A stretch of 37,173 bases of DNA, from assembly GCA_009845995.1 (NCBI GenBank), contig VXYK01000069.1, positions 1 to 37,173 of the forward strand. The letters are read 5' to 3'. Source of the DNA: Acidimicrobiaceae bacterium (GTDB lineage: Bacteria; Actinomycetota; Acidimicrobiia; Acidimicrobiales; Aldehydirespiratoraceae). The notes under the pieces are model-generated. The model was not told where the DNA came from. It saw nothing but the letters and a program-made list of their open reading frames with translations, and did no database searches. Within the stretch, counting starts at the first letter, position 1. Each line of letters starts with the position of its first letter. Below are positions 7,979 through 16,437 of the stretch, piece after piece. The translations under genes and the position numbers were made by a program.

Positions 7979-8911
7979 CTAGATGCTGAGCAGGTCGCGA
8001 GCGCCGGTGTCCGAGGAGGGGTGGCGCAGCTTCGACATGGCGCGGGCCTCGATCTGACGGATGCGTTCACGGGTGAGGTTGAAATGCTCCCCGACCTCTT
8101 CAAGAGTTCGAGGCTCACCCCGGTCAAGGCCGAAACGAAGTTTGAGGATCTCACGCTCCCGCTCATCGAGTGGAGACAACAGTCGAGAGATCTCCTCCGG
8201 CAACAGAGCCGTCGCCGCCACCTCGAACGGAGAATCGGCGCCGCGGTCCTCCACGACATCGCCTAATTCGGCATCCCCATCTTCGCGCAACGGCTCAGAA
8301 AGCGACAACGGCTCAGCCGCGAACCGCAGCGCCTCAGTCACCTTGTCCTCAGGCATCTCCACTTCAAAAGCCAGCTCGCTGAGCGTGGCGGGTCGACCGT
8401 ACTTGAGCTCCAAGCGGGTTCGAGCCTTCTGCAGGCGCGCCAGGGTGTCGCCGGCATGCACCGGCAAGCGGATCGTGCGGCCAGTGTTGGCGATTCCGCG
8501 GGTAATGGCTTGGCGAATCCACCAAGTCGCGTACGTCGAGAACTTGAATCCCTTGCGCCAATCGAACTTCTCGACGGCGTGCATCAAACCGAGGTTGCCC
8601 TCTTGGATCAAATCAAGCAACGGCAATCCCGAGGCCTGATACTTCTTGGCGATCGAGACAACAAGTCGCAGGTTCGACTGGACGAAAGTGCGGGTCGCAG
8701 CTTCGCCCTTGCGGGAGAGTCGACGAAGCTCGCGGCGACGCGTCGGCGAAGGCCTCGATTCGGCCAGCTCGCGGCGTGCTTCAATCCCAGCCTCAATCTC
8801 TTGAGCTAGGCGAACTTCGCCCTCTTTGGTCAAGAGCGGATACTGACCTATGTCCGTGAGATACAGCCGGACTAGATCCTCTTCGTCCCTCTCGACACGC
8901 TCCTTCGCCAC
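7979..8911 (-). CDS. RNA polymerase sigma factor, primary-like (group 1/2)
   Basis: A sigma-70 factor of 310 residues from a GTG at 8911 with a GAGAGGGA ribosome site. Region 1.2 (D-L-V-R-L-Y-L-T-D-I-G) comes first, then region 2 with the core-binding D-L-I-Q-E-G-N-L-G-L-M and the promoter-opening F-S-T-Y-A-T-W-W-I-R-Q-A-I, region 3, and region 4.2 with the -35-reading helix R-T-L-E-E-V-G-E-H-F-N-L-T-R-E-R-I-R-Q-I-E. There is no long acidic region 1.1, so it is shorter than typical actinobacterial SigA and closer to HrdB-type or SigB-type alternatives. Which of these it is cannot be decided without seeing the other sigma genes. Confidence 0.93.
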   Translation of the reverse strand: MAKERVERDEEDLVRLYLTDIGQYPLLTKEGEVRLAQEIEAGIEARRELAESRPSPTRRRELRRLSRKGEAATRTFVQSNLRLVVSIAKKYQASGLPLLDLIQEGNLGLMHAVEKFDWRKGFKFSTYATWWIRQAITRGIANTGRTIRLPVHAGDTLARLQKARTRLELKYGRPATLSELAFEVEMPEDKVTEALRFAAEPLSLSEPLREDGDAELGDVVEDRGADSPFEVAATALLPEEISRLLSPLDEREREILKLRFGLDRGEPRTLEEVGEHFNLTRERIRQIEARAMSKLRHPSSDTGARDLLSI

Positions 8912-9035
8912 GGATGTCCCTCTCGTCGCTTCAGCCCCGTTCGGTTTACGATACCGATGGATTTCTCCCGAACGCGCCCAAATAGGCGAAAGTCTTCGTG
9001 TCCCAGGACGTTGTCTCCCAGCGGATTGCCAAGAC

Positions 9036-10211
9036 TCAACGGCGGGACCAACGCCGGGCAATACGAGGCAAAGCGTTATCGAAGTGGTACAAGAGCCCCC
9101 CTGTGACGGCCAGCAGGATCACGTACGCCGCCGAGAGTGCGCCAAGGTCTGGTTCCCTCCCAACACCGAGTTCCGCAATGACAATAGAGAACTCCCCACG
9201 AGCGATCAGGGCCGAACCTGCACGGAACCTCTCGGACGTATCGAGCTTCTTGGAACGAGCGGCGAACCATCCCGTGCCGACTTTGGTGACAGCGGTCAGG
9301 ACCGCTAACGCTGCCGCGAGCAAGGCGACATCGGGAATAATCCCCGGATCGACCTGAAGTCCGAAAAACACGAAGAACGAAGCGGCGAAGAGGTGCCGCA
9401 ATGGCAGGAGCAGATCGCGGGCATGGGACACGACCTCGCCCGACAGCACCACGCCGACCAAGAATGCTCCCACCGCGGCAGACAGGTGAATTCGCTCAGC
9501 GAGCCCCGCTATCGCCAGGGTGGCTCCGAGCAGGGTCAACAACAGCACCTCACGGGAGTTGCTCAAGATCAGAGAGTTGATCCGATCTCCGTAGAAGTAC
9601 TCGACGGTGAGGATCGCGGTGACCGCCGCAAGAGAAATGACGACAGTAATGACCGTTGTGGACGCCGAATCCCCGAACAGCACGGCCGTCACGACAGGCA
9701 GGTACAGGACCATGGCGAGGTCCTCAATCACCAGCACGCTCAACACCACAGGTGTTTCGCGGTTCTGGACCCGATCCAGGTCGGCGACGAGCTTGGACAC
9801 GATTCCCGACGAGGAGATATAGGTCACTCCACCCAGCAGCACCGCCACTATCGGGTCGAAACCGAGCAGCAGGCCCGCGACGAAACCAGGCGGGAAGTTG
9901 AGGACCAGGTCAACGATCCCGGCACTGGCCGACTTGCGGACGTTGTCGATGAGTTCATGGGCTGAGAACTCGAGTCCGAGGGTCAACAGCATCAGGATGA
10001 GACCGATCTCCGCTCCGACCTCGATGAAATCGCTGGACGCGCCCAGATCCACGATTCCACCCTTGCCGAACGCGAGGCCTGCAAGCAGATAGACCGGCAG
10101 GACCGGCAGACCGAGCCATCTTGCCGCGCGTGCGATGAGGGCAAGACCGAGGACGAGGGTTCCGAATTCGATCAGGAGGATGTCGACCTCGGTTTCCATA
10201 TTCGAACTCAC
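9036..10211 (-). CDS. CPA2-family Na+/K+:proton antiporter
   Basis: A polytopic membrane protein of 391 residues with about twelve hydrophobic segments, matching the KefB/NapA-type cation:proton antiporter-2 domain. The unwound-helix region reads T-Y-I-S-S-S-G-I-V-S-K, and the ion-site helix V-L-V-I-E-D-L-A-M-V-L-Y carries the key acidic pair. The protein stops after the transport domain, with no C-terminal RCK/TrkA-N module, so it is a short form. The GTG at 10211 lies 14 bases after the stop of the upstream unknown gene; an ATG four codons later is an alternative. The sigma factor follows after 124 bases. Confidence 0.88.
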   Translation of the reverse strand: MSSNMETEVDILLIEFGTLVLGLALIARAARWLGLPVLPVYLLAGLAFGKGGIVDLGASSDFIEVGAEIGLILMLLTLGLEFSAHELIDNVRKSASAGIVDLVLNFPPGFVAGLLLGFDPIVAVLLGGVTYISSSGIVSKLVADLDRVQNRETPVVLSVLVIEDLAMVLYLPVVTAVLFGDSASTTVITVVISLAAVTAILTVEYFYGDRINSLILSNSREVLLLTLLGATLAIAGLAERIHLSAAVGAFLVGVVLSGEVVSHARDLLLPLRHLFAASFFVFFGLQVDPGIIPDVALLAAALAVLTAVTKVGTGWFAARSKKLDTSERFRAGSALIARGEFSIVIAELGVGREPDLGALSAAYVILLAVTGGLLYHFDNALPRIARRWSRR

Positions 10212-10225
10212 TACAGCACAATCCC

Positions 10226-10819
10226 TCAGTACAGCACAATTCCGGGAACCAGACCTCCTGCGGACGCCAGGTGACTTTTGGCTTCCATTACCGCTCTGTC
10301 GACTTGTTGGGATACATCCGGGTCATGCGATGAACCCAAGAGCAGTTCGGCTTGCTCTCGATCATTGCCCAAGTCGAGCAGCAAGAAGCCGATTGCCCGA
10401 AGCAATGGCGCATCTGCATGGGGTTTTGCCAGTTGTTGAAGCGACTCACACGCATTCGACAGTTGGGCCAGAAGCACCCGGTGCGCGATCGCCAAACGCA
10501 TCACCGAACCCGGAATCGCGCGAACTGCGCCAAGAGCTTCCTCTGCTTGCGGGGACGGCGATGCGAAATCAGTCAAGTCGGCGAGGAGCACAGAATCCGG
10601 CATCAATCCCTTCAGATTCTGAGCCTGCTCGCCTAGGTGGTGCCCTGTGCTCGACAACCAGGAAGCGATGTCACCGTGGTCGGGTTCAACTTCACTCGCC
10701 CAGAACACGAAGAGTTCAAACAAGCTCGTCGAGGCCCAGTGAAGGTCGCTCACCACAGAAGCGGTCGTAGCCACGGTCAATGTTTGGTCTGGGTTCACCT
10801 GACCTGCTTGTCCGCTCAT
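10226..10819 (-). CDS. Hypothetical helical protein between nadE and the antiporter
   Basis: I do not recognise this 197-residue protein. It is almost entirely alpha-helical in pattern with no signal peptide or membrane span. Repeated Leu/Ala heptads (for example L-A-I-A-H-R-V-L-L-A-Q-L) and conserved-looking Trp and His near residues 25-70 recall a four-helix bundle, but no metal-ligand pattern of ferritins is evident. The ATG at 10819 has no ribosome binding site of its own. It overlaps the stop codon of a small leader ORF (ATGA), so translation may depend on ribosomes finishing that ORF. It sits in a run nadE, this gene, antiporter on one strand with short gaps. Confidence 0.75.
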   Translation of the reverse strand: MSGQAGQVNPDQTLTVATTASVVSDLHWASTSLFELFVFWASEVEPDHGDIASWLSSTGHHLGEQAQNLKGLMPDSVLLADLTDFASPSPQAEEALGAVRAIPGSVMRLAIAHRVLLAQLSNACESLQQLAKPHADAPLLRAIGFLLLDLGNDREQAELLLGSSHDPDVSQQVDRAVMEAKSHLASAGGLVPGIVLY

Positions 10820-10863
10820 GGCAGCTTGCTCATGGGTAGAGTGCTCATGGGTAGAGTGCTCAT
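10816..10863 (-). CDS. Pentapeptide-repeat leader ORF (15 residues)
   Basis: An ATG at 10863 opens the peptide MSTLPMSTLPMSKLP, which ends with a TGA overlapping the ATG of the next gene in an ATGA arrangement. A GAGGAG sequence overlapping the nadE stop lies about ten bases upstream. Each repeat unit of the DNA supplies a fresh in-frame ATG, so there are three possible starts. The main downstream gene lacks its own ribosome site, which makes translational coupling plausible. It is too short for statistical support, and a purely accidental ORF made by tandem duplication is the alternative. Confidence 0.4.
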   Translation of the reverse strand: MSTLPMSTLPMSKLP

Positions 10864-10876
10864 TGCTAGAGTGCTC
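10818..10876. repeat. 15-bp tandem repeat between nadE and the next gene
   Basis: On the plus strand the unit ATGGGTAGAGTGCTC occurs at 10832-10846 and 10847-10861, a two-mismatch copy (ATTGCTAGAGTGCTC) at 10862-10876, and a degenerate 14-base copy at 10818-10831. The array fills almost the whole gap between the nadE stop and the following start codon, and on the minus strand it builds the leader ORF. Confidence 0.85.
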
Positions 10877-10877
10877 C

Positions 10878-12650
10878 TCAGCCCCGGTAACGGTTGACTA
10901 TCGGCATCCGGCGATCACGACCGAAAGCCTTGTTGCTGAGTCGAGCCCCGATAGGGGTCTGGCGACGTTTGAACTCGGCAATGTCGACAAGGCGACAGAC
11001 CTGCTGGACCAGATCGCGGTCTCCCAAGCCCAACTCCACGATCTCAGCCACCCCCAGATCGTCCTCCACATAGGCCCGCAGAATCGGATCCAGCACTTCG
11101 TAGGGCGGCAGCGACTGGTCGTCACGCTGATCCGGCCTCAACTCCGCCGACGGCGCCTTCTGCAGAACAGCTTCGGGAATCACCAGCGAACCCTGGCTGT
11201 TCCGCCACCGGCACAACTCGTAGACAGTGAGTTTCCAGACGTCTTTGATCACCGCGTAAGCACCCGCCGTATCGCCATAGAGAGTCGAGTAACCGACCGC
11301 AGCCTCCGACTTGTTCCCGGTCGTCAACACCAACCAACCGTGTTCATTGGCCAGCGCCATCAACAACACACCTCGAATCCGGGACTGCACATTCTGATCG
11401 GTCAAATCGCCCAGATTCCCCGGAGTCGCGGCGTCGCTGAACAACATCTCAGTGAACGCAGCATGAGCAGGTTCGATAGCAACCGTGCGAATGTCGATAC
11501 CGAGATTGGCGGCCAGAGCTTCAGCATCGGCCAGAGAGTGATCGCTCGAATAGCGCGACGGCATCAACACGCCGTGCACATGGCTCGCACCGAGCGCATC
11601 AGCGGCAATCGTGGCCGTGATCGACGAGTCGACCCCGCCCGAAAGACCAACACACACATCGCTGAACCCGCTCTTGTGGACATAGTCACGTGTGGCGAGT
11701 TCCAAAGCACGCCACTGTTCGGCCAACTCGTCCAGCGGCTCCACCAGCGGCGAGGCGAGCTTGCGGCGGTGCCCACCGAGCGGAGCCGAGACCACCACCA
11801 CCGGAGCCTCCTCGGTTTGCTCCGCTGGAGCGGGCAATTCGATATCGATGACCTCGACTCGCTCCGCGAAACGCTCACAACGCGCCGTCACCTTCGGCCC
11901 TTGCGGTGTCGGACTGACCACAAACGAGCCGCCGTCGAAAACCAGTTCATCCTGACCGCCGACGAGGTTGGCATAAAGGACCGGGACTCCCGCTTCAGCC
12001 ACACGCTCGCTGATGACCTGTTCCCGAACCTGCTGTTTGCCGGTCCGGAACGGTGAACCGTTGACGTTGAACACGACTCGGGCACCCGCCGAAGCCAGCC
12101 TCGAGACGGGGCCGTCGGGGATCCACGAGTCCTCGCACACGGTCACCCCGACCGCAACACCGGCGATCTCATACAGCGTGAGCGGATCGTCACCACGCTG
12201 GAAATGGCGAAGCTCGTCGAATACGTCGTAGTTGGGTAGATGACGCTTGTGGTAGGTCCCGACCACACGGCCGCCGACACAGACAGCCAGAGCGTTCCAT
12301 ACCCCGCTGTTGTAGCCGAGGCCCTCGTCGTCAACCACAGCACGATCAGCAACAGGGCGCTCGGTCGAAGGATCACCGTCAGCGAACCCCACGACAACCG
12401 CACAACGCGAGGTCTGCGCCGCGAACTTCTCCACCGTTGCCCGACAATCAGCCACAAACGCCGGCCTCAACACCAGATCTTCGGGCGGGTAGCCGGTGAT
12501 AGCCATTTCCGGCATGACCGCCACGTCTGCGTTCGCTTCTTCGGCCTCTGCGAGCGCCTGCAGCGCCAGCACCATGTTGCCGTCGAGATCACCCACAGTC
12601 GGGTTGATCTGGCAAACGGCAACTCGCAGGAAATCGGCATTCGAAGCCAT
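10878..12650 (-). CDS. nadE: Glutamine-dependent NAD+ synthetase
   Basis: Catalyses the last step of NAD synthesis, ATP-driven amidation of nicotinate adenine dinucleotide using ammonia from glutamine. The 590 residues from ATG 12650 have an N-terminal nitrilase-type glutaminase domain with the triad Glu48 (M-P-E-M), Lys135 (Y-H-K-R-H) and Cys172 (V-C-E-D-S-W). A C-terminal synthetase domain has the pyrophosphate loop S-G-G-V-D-S-S at 337-343 and the T-G-N-K-S-E motif. The frame extends to 12752 but the first 34 codons look non-coding. It is first in a minus-strand series with the unknown gene and the antiporter, and diverges from the MDR reductase. Confidence 0.96.
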   Translation of the reverse strand: MASNADFLRVAVCQINPTVGDLDGNMVLALQALAEAEEANADVAVMPEMAITGYPPEDLVLRPAFVADCRATVEKFAAQTSRCAVVVGFADGDPSTERPVADRAVVDDEGLGYNSGVWNALAVCVGGRVVGTYHKRHLPNYDVFDELRHFQRGDDPLTLYEIAGVAVGVTVCEDSWIPDGPVSRLASAGARVVFNVNGSPFRTGKQQVREQVISERVAEAGVPVLYANLVGGQDELVFDGGSFVVSPTPQGPKVTARCERFAERVEVIDIELPAPAEQTEEAPVVVVSAPLGGHRRKLASPLVEPLDELAEQWRALELATRDYVHKSGFSDVCVGLSGGVDSSITATIAADALGASHVHGVLMPSRYSSDHSLADAEALAANLGIDIRTVAIEPAHAAFTEMLFSDAATPGNLGDLTDQNVQSRIRGVLLMALANEHGWLVLTTGNKSEAAVGYSTLYGDTAGAYAVIKDVWKLTVYELCRWRNSQGSLVIPEAVLQKAPSAELRPDQRDDQSLPPYEVLDPILRAYVEDDLGVAEIVELGLGDRDLVQQVCRLVDIAEFKRRQTPIGARLSNKAFGRDRRMPIVNRYRG

Positions 12651-12754
12651 GTCTTCATGGTACGGCGATCTGCCGATACCACGGCGGTCGCGAGCATGTC
12701 GCCCCAAAATCGCAGTTGACCAAGCGAATACAAAATACGCGAGAATCAGCAAGC

Positions 12755-13792
12755 ATGAACGCCCAACGCATCAATCGACAGGTCGTACTGCGGCGACGAC
12801 CACAGGGAATGCTCACGAACCAAGACGTCGAGATAGTCCAAGCACCCGTTCGGGAACTGGAAGACGGCGAGATCCTGATCAAGATGGTCTGGCTGCAGAT
12901 GGACGCTGCGGTTCGGTCCTGGCTCGACGAAGGAGAGGGCTATCTACCCGCGGTCAAGATCGGGGAACCGGTACGAGGCGGCGGAATGGGGCGAGTCATC
13001 GCCAGCAAGCATCCAGACGTAACGGTCGGGATGTGGTGTGGTGGAGGTTTGCCCGGTTGGCAGGAATACGCCATCGCCGACGGCGACAGTCCCATCGTCA
13101 ACCCGTATCCACCCGACTGGGACGTGCTGTTCCAACTGGCGGTGATCAGCTCACCGGCAGCCACCGCCTACTTCGGTCTGAAAGAACTCGGCGAGTTGCA
13201 GCCCGGCGATTCCGTGCTCGTTTCCGCAGCAGCCGGTTCTACGGGTTCTGTCGCCGTTCAAACAGCGCTGAATCTCGGAGCTTCTGTTGTGGGCATCGCG
13301 GGATCCGACGAGAAATGCCGTTGGGTAGAGGAACTAGGTGCGCAAGCGTGCCTCAACCGCAGAACCGATGACTTGGCGGCCCGTCTCAAAGAACTGCGGC
13401 CCAAAGGGTTCGACATCTACTTCGACAACGTCGGCGGTCCCATTCTCGACCTGGCCCTGCGACGCTTGGCGATAGGTGGCCGGGTGGTGATCATCGGCGC
13501 CATCTCCATGTACAACCAAGGGGGACGACCACCTGGGCCGTCGAACTACCTGAACCTCATCAACCGGCAGGCCAAAATGGTCGGCTACCAGGGGATGGCC
13601 TACGTCAGTCGCTACGACGAGGCCTGGAACCAGATGTGGGAATGGAAGGCGGAGAACAAGATGCGCTACCGCACAGAGATGGCACACGGTCTCGAGAACT
13701 GCGTCGACCAGCTCAACATGCTGTTCACAGGTGGAAACACCGGCAAGGCGATGGTCCAGCTCTGCGAAGACCCCGGGCCGGGCCCCTACTGA
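12755..13792 (+). CDS. Zinc-independent NADP-dependent MDR oxidoreductase
   Basis: A 345-residue medium-chain reductase of the leukotriene B4 dehydrogenase/curcumin reductase (YncB-like) subgroup, which reduces alkenals or enones with NADPH. The N-terminal G-E-I-L-I-K-M-V-W-L strand and the Rossmann motif A-A-A-G-S-T-G-S-V-A-V-Q are clear, followed by G-I-A-G-S-D-E-K-C and the F-D-N-V-G-G segment typical of this family. There are no structural-zinc cysteines. The ATG at 12755 is preferred to 12716 because family members start close to the R-Q-V-V-L-R-R-R strand. It ends inside a short tandem duplication facing glnII. Confidence 0.88.
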   Translation: MNAQRINRQVVLRRRPQGMLTNQDVEIVQAPVRELEDGEILIKMVWLQMDAAVRSWLDEGEGYLPAVKIGEPVRGGGMGRVIASKHPDVTVGMWCGGGLPGWQEYAIADGDSPIVNPYPPDWDVLFQLAVISSPAATAYFGLKELGELQPGDSVLVSAAAGSTGSVAVQTALNLGASVVGIAGSDEKCRWVEELGAQACLNRRTDDLAARLKELRPKGFDIYFDNVGGPILDLALRRLAIGGRVVIIGAISMYNQGGRPPGPSNYLNLINRQAKMVGYQGMAYVSRYDEAWNQMWEWKAENKMRYRTEMAHGLENCVDQLNMLFTGGNTGKAMVQLCEDPGPGPY

Positions 13793-13817
13793 TTACGCGG
13801 GCCCCTACCGATTACGC
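13780..13817. repeat. 19-bp tandem duplication at two convergent gene ends
   Basis: GGGCCCCTACTGATTACGC at 13780-13798 is repeated with one mismatch at 13799-13817. The first copy contains the TGA stop (13790-13792) of the MDR gene. The second contains the TTA that is the TAA stop of glnII on the other strand (13812-13814). Confidence 0.85.
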
Positions 13818-14825
13818 GAGGGCGCTGCAGATTGTGTCGGTGACCAGAGCGGCCACGACGTATGGGTCGGCGTTGGCGTTGGGGCGACGATCTTCGATAT
13901 AGCCCTTGCCATTCTGCACCACCTGCCAAGGAATGCGGATGGACGCACCGCGGTCGGACGGAGCATACGAGAACGTGTCGAACCGCTCGGTCTCATGCGC
14001 TCCAGTCAGACGGTCCTCGATGCCAACCCCATAACCCCGAATATGTCGCTCCGGGACTCCGTCGGCGCCCATCGCCTCACACGCGGCGATGATCGGGGGG
14101 AACGACTCGCGCATGGCCTTGGTGGAGAAGTTCGTGTGCATTCCGGCACCGTTCCAATCGCCCTTCATCGGCTTGGCCTCAAGAGACACCTCAACACCGA
14201 ACTCTTCGGCCAAGCGATACAGGAGATAACGGGCAACCCACATCTGATCGCCGATCGCCAAGGTGTCGATGGGGCCGATCTGGAACTCCCACTGCCCGGG
14301 CATGACTTCAGCGTTGGTTCCGGAAATCGACAGACCCGCCTCGATACAGGCAGTGGTGTGCCGCTCGATCAACTCACGTCCGTGGATCTTCACTGCACCC
14401 ACACCGCAGTAGTACGGACCCTGCGGGGCGGGGAAACCATTGGGCGGGAACCCTGCCGGCCAGCCTGTGGTCCGATCAAGCAGGGTGTACTCCTGCTCCA
14501 TCCCGAAGATCGGCTCCTGATCAGAGTACCTGCCATAAGCCTCACGGGCCTGTTGGCGCGTATTGCTCGGATGGGGTGCCAAGGTCCCTGTCAGTTGCGT
14601 TTCGCACATGACAAGAATGTTGTCGCCGCCGCGAATCGGGTCGTGGCACTGGAACACCGGTTCGAGGACGACGTCGGAATCGTTGCCGGCAGCCTGGTTT
14701 GTGCTGGAACCGTCAAAACCCCAGATGTCCGGCTCTTCACCATCGGCCAGAACCTTCGTCTTGGACCGAATCTCATTGGTCGGTTCGGTTCCGTCTATCC
14801 ACAGATATTCAGCTCGATAAGCCAC
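13812..14825 (-). CDS. glnII: Type II (eukaryotic-like) glutamine synthetase
   Basis: ATP-dependent ligation of ammonia to glutamate. The 337-residue length and sequence match the octa/decameric GSII class and not the bacterial dodecamer. Visible marks are the early W-G-F-D-G-S-S-T-N-Q-A motif, G-M-E-Q-E-Y-T-L-L-D, the W-E-F-Q-I-G-P segment and the R-I-P active-site strand near the C-terminus. The GTG at 14825 follows an AGAGAGGTAA ribosome site. GSII enzymes are not adenylylated, so control is expected at transcription. It diverges from a type I-like glnA across 222 bases that hold a possible GlnR site, and its stop codon lies in a tandem duplication. Confidence 0.95.
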   Translation of the reverse strand: MAYRAEYLWIDGTEPTNEIRSKTKVLADGEEPDIWGFDGSSTNQAAGNDSDVVLEPVFQCHDPIRGGDNILVMCETQLTGTLAPHPSNTRQQAREAYGRYSDQEPIFGMEQEYTLLDRTTGWPAGFPPNGFPAPQGPYYCGVGAVKIHGRELIERHTTACIEAGLSISGTNAEVMPGQWEFQIGPIDTLAIGDQMWVARYLLYRLAEEFGVEVSLEAKPMKGDWNGAGMHTNFSTKAMRESFPPIIAACEAMGADGVPERHIRGYGVGIEDRLTGAHETERFDTFSYAPSDRGASIRIPWQVVQNGKGYIEDRRPNANADPYVVAALVTDTICSALA

Positions 14826-14927
14826 TAAAATTACCTCTCTTAACTGTTGGTCGTCGACTGTTTGGCGACGCCTGATGCAAACAGCGTCAGGTTAGCCAAC
14901 AGATTGATCCTAGGGTCCAAGAATCGA

Positions 14928-14954
14928 GTTTCTACGCGGTTGCACAATTGTTAA
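14928..14954 (-). promoter_or_regulatory. Candidate GlnR binding site between glnII and glnA
   Basis: Read on the minus strand, three five-base boxes TTAAC, GCAAC and GAAAC are spaced by exactly six bases each (14950-14954, 14939-14943, 14928-14932). The actinobacterial GlnR consensus is a run of GTnAC and GAAAC half-sites with six-base spacers, so both spacing and composition fit with two or three mismatches. It lies about 93 bases before glnA and about 102 before glnII, able to serve both. Only a pattern match; binding is not shown. Confidence 0.45.
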
Positions 14955-15047
14955 CAGTGTGTGAACGGGGCCCTCACACAGCCAAATCCGGCTTGCGGTG
15001 TGGCACGGTGGAAGCGAACCAGTCTGGCCACCAATGGGGGTGTACAA

Positions 15048-16385
15048 ATGGAACGCGACCAGCAATACGTGCTGCGCAGCGTTGAAGAACGCGGCGTACG
15101 CCTGATCCGACTCTGGTTCACCGATGTCCTCGGGAAACTCAAGTCGGTCGCCATCACTCCCGCCGAACTCGAAGCCGCATTCGATGAAGGTGTGCAGTTC
15201 GACGGCAGCTCGATCGACGGTTTCTCTCGCGTGCATGAATCAGACGTTCTCGCTCGCCCGGACGCAACCTCTTTCGAACTGCTCCCCTGGGCCACCCAGG
15301 ACGAACCGTCGGCCCGCATGTTCTGCGACATTCAGAATCTCGACGAGACTCCCTTCGACGGTGATCCACGCCAGGTCCTCCGGCGCAATCTCAACGAGGC
15401 CCGAGCCCAGGGCTATTCGTTTTTTGCTGCACCAGAAGTCGAGTTCTTCTACTTCGCGTCCGGCGACCCGTCTCTGGGAAAACCACAACCGCTCGACAGC
15501 GCCTCTTATTTTGATCTCACCACAGCTGACGTCTCAAGCAATCTCCGCAAACGCACGATTCACATGCTCGAAGCCATGGGGATACCCGTCGAATACTCGT
15601 TCCACGAAGACAGCCCCAGCCAGCACGAGATCGACCTTCGCTACACCGAAGCGCTCGATGTGGCCGACAACATCATGACGCTGCGACTAGTCGTCAAAAA
15701 GATCGCAATGGAGAGCGGCACCTACGCTTCGTTCATGCCCAAGCCGCTCAACGGCGTGCAGGGGTCCGGGATGCATGTCCATCTGTCGCTGTTCTCTGGC
15801 GACACCAATATCTTCCACGATGGCAGCGACGCCTTCGGACTCTCCGAGGTGGGTCGCCAGTTCACTGCAGGTGTGCTGCATCATGCCCGTGAGATAACCG
15901 CGGTCACCAACCAACTGGTCAACAGCTACAAGCGTCTGTCGGAGAAATCCGAGGCGCCTCCCTACATTGCCTGGGCGCGCAACAACCGCTCAGCGCTGGT
16001 CAGGGTGCCGGTGCGGCGAAGAGGCAAACCGAGCTCGGCTCGGATCGAGTACCGGTCGCCGGATCCGGCGTGCAACCCCTATCTGGCATTCTCGTTGGTG
16101 CTCTCGGCTGGTTTGCGCGGGATCAACGAAGGCTACGAACTGCCAGTTGAAACGAGCGTCAATCTTCACGAACTCAACCATCACGAACGCGCCGAGATGG
16201 GAATCGAACCGTTGCCGCGATCGCTCGACGAAGCCCTCGACGTTATGGAGAGTTCCGAGCTTGTGCGCGCTTCACTCGGCGACCACATCTTCGAATGGTT
16301 CTTGCGCAACAAACGTGCCGAGTGGTCCCAATACCAGTCCACGGTCACCCCCTTTGAGCTAGAGCGATACCTCCCCACCTGGTAG
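15048..16385 (+). CDS. glnA: Glutamine synthetase, type I family
   Basis: A 445-residue GSI-family enzyme making glutamine from glutamate and ammonia, or a close GlnA-like ligase. Core marks are V-Q-F-D-G-S-S-I-D-G-F, A-A-P-E-V-E-F-F, the H-E-D-S-P-S-Q-H-E-I-D metal-site segment, G-S-G-M-H-V-H-L-S-L and the R-I-E-Y-R-S-P-D-P-A-C-N-P-Y strand. Where adenylylated GSI-beta enzymes have the N-L-Y-D-L tyrosine, this protein reads N-L-H-E-L (His374), so that control is absent, as in GSI-alpha forms. The ATG at 15048 has GGGGG about seven bases upstream; the longer frame from 14961 overlaps the promoter. It precedes the glnR-like gene by 52 bases. Confidence 0.92.
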   Translation: MERDQQYVLRSVEERGVRLIRLWFTDVLGKLKSVAITPAELEAAFDEGVQFDGSSIDGFSRVHESDVLARPDATSFELLPWATQDEPSARMFCDIQNLDETPFDGDPRQVLRRNLNEARAQGYSFFAAPEVEFFYFASGDPSLGKPQPLDSASYFDLTTADVSSNLRKRTIHMLEAMGIPVEYSFHEDSPSQHEIDLRYTEALDVADNIMTLRLVVKKIAMESGTYASFMPKPLNGVQGSGMHVHLSLFSGDTNIFHDGSDAFGLSEVGRQFTAGVLHHAREITAVTNQLVNSYKRLSEKSEAPPYIAWARNNRSALVRVPVRRRGKPSSARIEYRSPDPACNPYLAFSLVLSAGLRGINEGYELPVETSVNLHELNHHERAEMGIEPLPRSLDEALDVMESSELVRASLGDHIFEWFLRNKRAEWSQYQSTVTPFELERYLPTW

Positions 16386-16437
16386 TTATGCATATAGTCG
16401 CAGACGTGTTCAACCCCACATACGTCAACTGCAAGCA

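Noticed and set aside
10818..12056. Plus-strand 412-residue open frame opposite nadE
   Set aside because: It is a shadow of nadE; the minus strand carries all NAD synthetase motifs, while this frame is rich in Arg, His and Gln with no domain.
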